A DNA stretch of 64,000 nt from DATAOG01 sp963782885 (GTDB lineage Bacteria > Pseudomonadota > Alphaproteobacteria > Geminicoccales > Geminicoccaceae), in NCBI GenBank assembly GCA_963782885.1, contig CAWALL010000015.1:310001-374000 (forward strand). The letters are read 5' to 3'. Shown in pieces: positions 60,697-64,000 of this stretch; within the stretch, counting starts at the first letter, position 1, and every line of letters starts with the position of its first letter. The notes under the pieces are model-generated. The model was not told the origin of the DNA, made no database searches, and saw nothing but the letters and a program-made list of their open reading frames with translations. Both the position numbers and the translations under genes were made by a program.

Positions 60697-60866
60697 GATC
60701 GATACGCCGTCGGCAGCCGCGCCAAGCGTGCCAAATTTCGCCGGGTGTGCATAGTCCCTCCGTCGGTGCCCGCGCGCCGCCCGACCGCGCGCGATTTTGC
60801 GCTGGGTCAATGATCGCGAGCGAGGACTTGTGATCGATGGGACATCTGAGCGGGGGAGCAAGGATC

Positions 60867-61331
60867 ATGTTGGCAGGCCTGGCGCTCGGGCTCGTGCTTT
60901 TGTTGTCGACGCCCGCCGTCGCGGATTTCCAGGCGGGCTGCTCGGCGTTTGATCGGGGCGACTATGCCGCCGCCCGCGAGCAGTGGGTCCCGCTCGCCGG
61001 CCAAGGCGACCCCAAGGCGCAGTTCCGGCTCGGCTGCCTCTACGCCTTCGGCCAGGGGGTGCCCAAGGACTACGGCTTCGCGCTTCGGCTCTACCGGCTG
61101 GCGGCCGAACAGGGCGACGCCGACGCCCAGAACAATCTCGGCGGCATGTACGCCGAAGGCATGGGCGTGCCGCCGGACCCGGTCCAGGCCTACATGTGGT
61201 TCGAGCTCGCCGCCGAGCGCGGCCACGAGATGGCGCGCAGCAACCGGACCTTCATCGCCCGCTCGCTGAGCCCGGAGCAGATCGCGGCGGCCCGGAGCCT
61301 GGCCGATCAATGGCGGGCCGAGCACCAGTGA
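60867..61331 (+). CDS. Sel1-repeat exported protein
   Basis: A 154-residue protein with a signal peptide (MLAGLALGLVLLLSTPAVAD) followed by Sel1-like (TPR-type) repeats: AQFRLGCLYAFGQGVPKDYG and AQNNLGGMYAEGMGVPPDPV. Such proteins are protein-interaction modules. ATG at 60867 with GGGGGAG and AAGGA upstream is preferred; an in-frame ATG at 60837 lacks a good site. Its 3' end overlaps the convergent O-antigen-ligase-like gene by about 80 bases. Confidence 0.82.
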   Translation: MLAGLALGLVLLLSTPAVADFQAGCSAFDRGDYAAAREQWVPLAGQGDPKAQFRLGCLYAFGQGVPKDYGFALRLYRLAAEQGDADAQNNLGGMYAEGMGVPPDPVQAYMWFELAAERGHEMARSNRTFIARSLSPEQIAAARSLADQWRAEHQ

Positions 61332-62559
61332 CCAGTTCGCCGGCGCCATCGGCCGGGGATCGGCCGTAGGGCTCGCCCAGCATCAGACCCAGATAGAAGA
61401 ACGCCATCAGGGTTGGCGGCATGGTCAGCATGTTGTCGGTCAGCGCATAGACCGCAAGCGCGAGCAGGATCGCCTGCGCGAAGGCGCGCTCGCCCGGATC
61501 GATCCGGGCGATCAGCCGGCGGGCCCAGAGCAGGATGGCGGCGCCATAGAGCAGGAACCCGACAACGCCGCCCTCGACCAGCACGCGCAGATAGACGTTG
61601 TGCGGCAGGCCGAAATAGCTCCAGGCCAGCGCGGCGCCGCCGACGCCGTGGCCGAAGGTCGGGCTGCCCCGGAACTGCTCGAAATAGTGCGCCCAGATGG
61701 TGTCCCGGCCCGAGAGGTCGATCCGGTCCTCGGGCGCCTGGTAGGTCTGCGCGATCAGCCAGCCGAGCAGGAGAAGGGTGGCGGCGAAACCGAGGCCGAT
61801 CAGCGGCCAGCGGGCGCGTCTGAGGCGGACGCGGACGCCATCGTCGAGCAGGCAGTAGGCGAGCGTGAACACGGCGCCCGCGCCGACCCCCATCCGACCG
61901 CCGGTCAGCACGCCGATCGCGACGTTGAGCCCGGCCAGCCAGGCGAAACCCGCCTGGCCGGTCCGGATCGCCTCGTGCAGGGCGATCGCGAAGCCGGCGA
62001 ACGCCAGACAGACCAGCCAGCCGGCGTTGCTGGCGCCGTGGAAGCGCAGCACCCGGTGATCGCTGCCGGTGTAGACCGCGTGCAGGCCGGCGACGTGCAG
62101 CGCCAGACCGAGCGCGACGCAAAGGCCGGGCAGCAGCGCGATCAGCAGCGCGTAGCGCGCCCGCGTGCCGGGCTCGACGCAGACTTCGGGCAGGCTCCAA
62201 GGAAGCGCCAGGCCGAGCGCCGCGATCGCGATCCGGGCGACGGTCAGCTGCGGGTCGCAGTCGGCGAGCAGCGCGGTCTCAAGCAGCAGCAGCAGGACCG
62301 CGAGCAGCGGCCAGCTCAGGAGGCCGGGCCGGGTGCCGTAGCGGGCAGCGTTCGCGGCGAGCGCGGCGATCAGCAGCAGCTGCTGCGCCGGGATCGCGAA
62401 CACGAGCAGGCGGTGGGGCAGCTCGCGGTCGAGCACCCACTCCGGCCCGATCGCGAAGCTCGCCAGCACGATCGCCAGACCCACGGTCGGCCAGCGCCGC
62501 CCGAGCCAGGCGCGGGCGCGCGTCGCGCGCCCGCCGGTCGGAAGCGCAAGGCCGGTCAT
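61252..62559 (-). CDS. O-antigen ligase/polymerase family membrane protein
   Basis: A 435-residue polytopic protein with about 10-12 membrane spans and the Wzy/WaaL-type motif GLPHNVYLRVLVEGG in the large periplasmic loop region. Members join or polymerise polysaccharide chains on lipid carriers. The start at 62559 (MTGLALPTGG) is preferred over the longer frame. The final about 30 residues overlap the Sel1 gene on the opposite strand and are Pro/Gly/Ser-rich. Confidence 0.83.
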   Translation of the reverse strand: MTGLALPTGGRATRARAWLGRRWPTVGLAIVLASFAIGPEWVLDRELPHRLLVFAIPAQQLLLIAALAANAARYGTRPGLLSWPLLAVLLLLLETALLADCDPQLTVARIAIAALGLALPWSLPEVCVEPGTRARYALLIALLPGLCVALGLALHVAGLHAVYTGSDHRVLRFHGASNAGWLVCLAFAGFAIALHEAIRTGQAGFAWLAGLNVAIGVLTGGRMGVGAGAVFTLAYCLLDDGVRVRLRRARWPLIGLGFAATLLLLGWLIAQTYQAPEDRIDLSGRDTIWAHYFEQFRGSPTFGHGVGGAALAWSYFGLPHNVYLRVLVEGGVVGFLLYGAAILLWARRLIARIDPGERAFAQAILLALAVYALTDNMLTMPPTLMAFFYLGLMLGEPYGRSPADGAGELVTGARPAIDRPGSGPPRSAPGSASGR

Positions 62560-62753
62560 GGGCAGCCGCCGGTCATGGCCAGCCGATGCCGGCCCGCTGG
62601 CCGGGGCGGCGTCGGATTGCGGACACCGGCAAGCCACCACGCGCTGATCGAGGGGCCCGGACGGCGCCACGGCACCCGCGGCCCAGAGCCCGGCGATCGC
62701 CAGTTGTCGCGGGCGTGGACGGCTGTCATATTAATCCAGGGGAATCGCGGAAG

Positions 62754-63974
62754 ATGCTCGAGGCCACGGAGCCGGCGACCCGGCTTTTGATCTACAGCCA
62801 CGACAGCTTCGGGCTCGGACATCTGCGCCGTTGCCGGGCGATCGCACATCATCTGGTCGAGACCTACCGCCATCTGTCGGTCCTGATCCTGTCGGGCTCG
62901 CCGATCATCGGCAGCTTCGACTTCAAGTCCAGGGTCGATTTCGTGCGCGTGCCGGGCGTGATCAAGCTGCGCAACGCCGAGTACACGTCGCTGCAGCTGC
63001 ACATCGACATCGAGCAGACGCTGGCGATGCGCTCGTCGATCATCCAGCACACCGCCGACATCTTCGACCCGCACCTGTTCCTGGTCGACAAGGAGCCGCT
63101 CGGCCTGCGCGGCGAGGTGCGCGACACGCTGATCATGCTCAAGGAGCGCGGCACGCGCCTGGTGCTCGGCCTGCGCGACGTGATGGACGAGCCCGCGAGC
63201 CTGCTCGACGAATGGCGGCGCAAGAACGTTTTTCCGGCCCTCTACGAGCTGTATGACGAGATCTGGGTGTACGGCCTGCCGCAGATCTTCAATCCGCTGA
63301 CCGAGCTGCCCGGCATGCTGCCGCTCGCGCATAAGGTGACCTTCACCGGCTATCTGCGCCGCTCGCTGCCGAGCGCGGCGCCGAACGCCGGCGAGCACGG
63401 GCTACCAGACGAGCCCTATATTTTGGTTACCACCGGCGGCGGCGGCGACGGCGAGGTCCTGATCGACTGGGTGCTCGAGGCTTACGAGACCGATCCCGGG
63501 ATTCCGCATCCGGCGCTGGTCGTGTTCGGGCCGTTCATGCACCTCGACCGCCGGCTCGAGTTCCAGGAGCGCGCGGCGCGCCTCGACAACGTCTATGCGC
63601 TCACCTTCGAGAGCCGCTTCGAGCGGCTGCTCGAGCGCGCGGTCGGCGTGGTCGCGATGGGCGGCTACAACACGTTCTGCGAGATCCTCTCGTTCGGCAA
63701 GCCGGCGCTGCTGGTGCCGCGCACCGAGCCGCGCCAGGAGCAGGCGCTGCGCGCCGAGCGCGCGGCGCAGCTCGGCCTCGTGCACGTGCTCGCCGACGAC
63801 GGCGTGCGCCTGCCGGCGGCGATGGCCGAGCGCCTGCGGGCGCTGCCCGGCTGGCCGGCGCCGGCGATCGGCAGCTATCCCGAGCTCCTGACCGGGCTCG
63901 ACCGGATCGCCGAGCGGGCGGCGCCCTGGCTCGCCGAGCCGCGGACGGCCCCGGTCCTCTCGCGCTTCGGCTGA
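62754..63974 (+). CDS. MurG-like glycosyltransferase family protein
   Basis: A 406-residue GT-B-fold protein. The N-terminus has YSHDSFGLGHLRRCRAIAHH, typical of a predicted glycosyltransferase group related to MurG/GT28. The C-terminal donor domain has VTTGGGGDGEVLID and AMGGYNTFCEILSFGKPALL. It starts at ATG 62754 behind AGGGGAA. It is probably part of the surface-glycan block with the O-antigen-ligase-like gene, from which it is divergent. The gene is complete; 26 bases remain before the window end. Confidence 0.85.
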   Translation: MLEATEPATRLLIYSHDSFGLGHLRRCRAIAHHLVETYRHLSVLILSGSPIIGSFDFKSRVDFVRVPGVIKLRNAEYTSLQLHIDIEQTLAMRSSIIQHTADIFDPHLFLVDKEPLGLRGEVRDTLIMLKERGTRLVLGLRDVMDEPASLLDEWRRKNVFPALYELYDEIWVYGLPQIFNPLTELPGMLPLAHKVTFTGYLRRSLPSAAPNAGEHGLPDEPYILVTTGGGGDGEVLIDWVLEAYETDPGIPHPALVVFGPFMHLDRRLEFQERAARLDNVYALTFESRFERLLERAVGVVAMGGYNTFCEILSFGKPALLVPRTEPRQEQALRAERAAQLGLVHVLADDGVRLPAAMAERLRALPGWPAPAIGSYPELLTGLDRIAERAAPWLAEPRTAPVLSRFG

Positions 63975-64000
63975 GGCCCGGCCGGACCCCGATGGCCGGC

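Noticed and set aside
58018..60813. Plus-strand open frame of 931 codons opposite the ABC-like gene
   Set aside because: The minus strand encodes a clear membrane protein with NBD; the plus-strand product has no hydrophobic or conserved pattern.

Overview
The window is about 64 kb of very GC-rich DNA with strongly GC-biased third codon positions. Tight same-strand operons with ATGA or TGATG junctions, LIV-type and BMP-type importers, a phasin, UbiK, an HWE histidine kinase and an ISNCY-type element suggest an alphaproteobacterium of the Rhodospirillales/Geminicoccales kind. The exact lineage cannot be fixed from this sequence. No rRNA, tRNA or CRISPR array was seen.

Layout. 1-2.0 kb: 3' part of a methanethiol oxidase (SBP56) gene followed by a SCO1/SenC copper chaperone. 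2.1-6.8 kb: a complete LIV-type ABC importer. 6.8-13.5 kb (minus strand): a BMP-type nucleoside/nucleobase importer and an Fcy1-like cytosine deaminase, with an IS630 element lying between the binding-protein gene and the ATPase/permease genes. 13.8-18.5 kb: a second complete LIV importer. 18.7-22.2 kb: a class II aldolase-like gene with a one-base frameshift, and divergently a dimethylglycine/sarcosine dehydrogenase-like flavoprotein. 22.2-23.2 kb: small ORFs and a local dip in GC. 23.2-29.5 kb: an operon of a GltD-like iron-sulfur flavoprotein, a single-chain pyruvate:ferredoxin oxidoreductase and a dihydroorotate dehydrogenase-like protein. 29.6-32.3 kb: two metal-dependent amidohydrolases and a Rieske protein. 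32.3-38.2 kb: csaA, phasin, TetR regulator, proC, ybjN-like, ubiK, a PAS-PAS-HWE kinase with a receiver protein, and a carboxymuconolactone decarboxylase-like protein. 38.2-39.8 kb: an SDR and a decayed TrpD2/YbiB-like pseudogene. 39.9-44.6 kb: gcvT-gcvH-gcvP behind a tandem glycine riboswitch.

44.7-51.3 kb: lipoproteins, an ISNCY remnant, a periplasmic AhpD-like protein, a 57-residue membrane protein too short for usual gene calling, and the housekeeping block ychF-pth-rplY-prs. 51.4-54.3 kb: an insertion-sequence graveyard (ISAs1 with two frameshifts, IS110 and IS1380 remnants). 54.3-64 kb: a surface-polysaccharide/signalling block with a nucleotide-sugar dehydrogenase, FkbM methyltransferase, class III adenylate cyclase, cyclic-nucleotide-binding protein, an unusual ABC exporter-like protein, Sel1-repeat protein, O-antigen-ligase-like protein and a MurG-like glycosyltransferase.

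The most unusual item is the ABC exporter-like protein at 58057-60696. Its nucleotide-binding domain has lost or altered nearly every catalytic motif. It carries about 270 extra residues with three Q-loop-region-like segments, two of them inside a longer internal repeat. It is encoded next to a complete-looking adenylate cyclase and a complete-looking cyclic-nucleotide sensor, so a cAMP-linked, possibly non-hydrolytic membrane device is a reasonable hypothesis.
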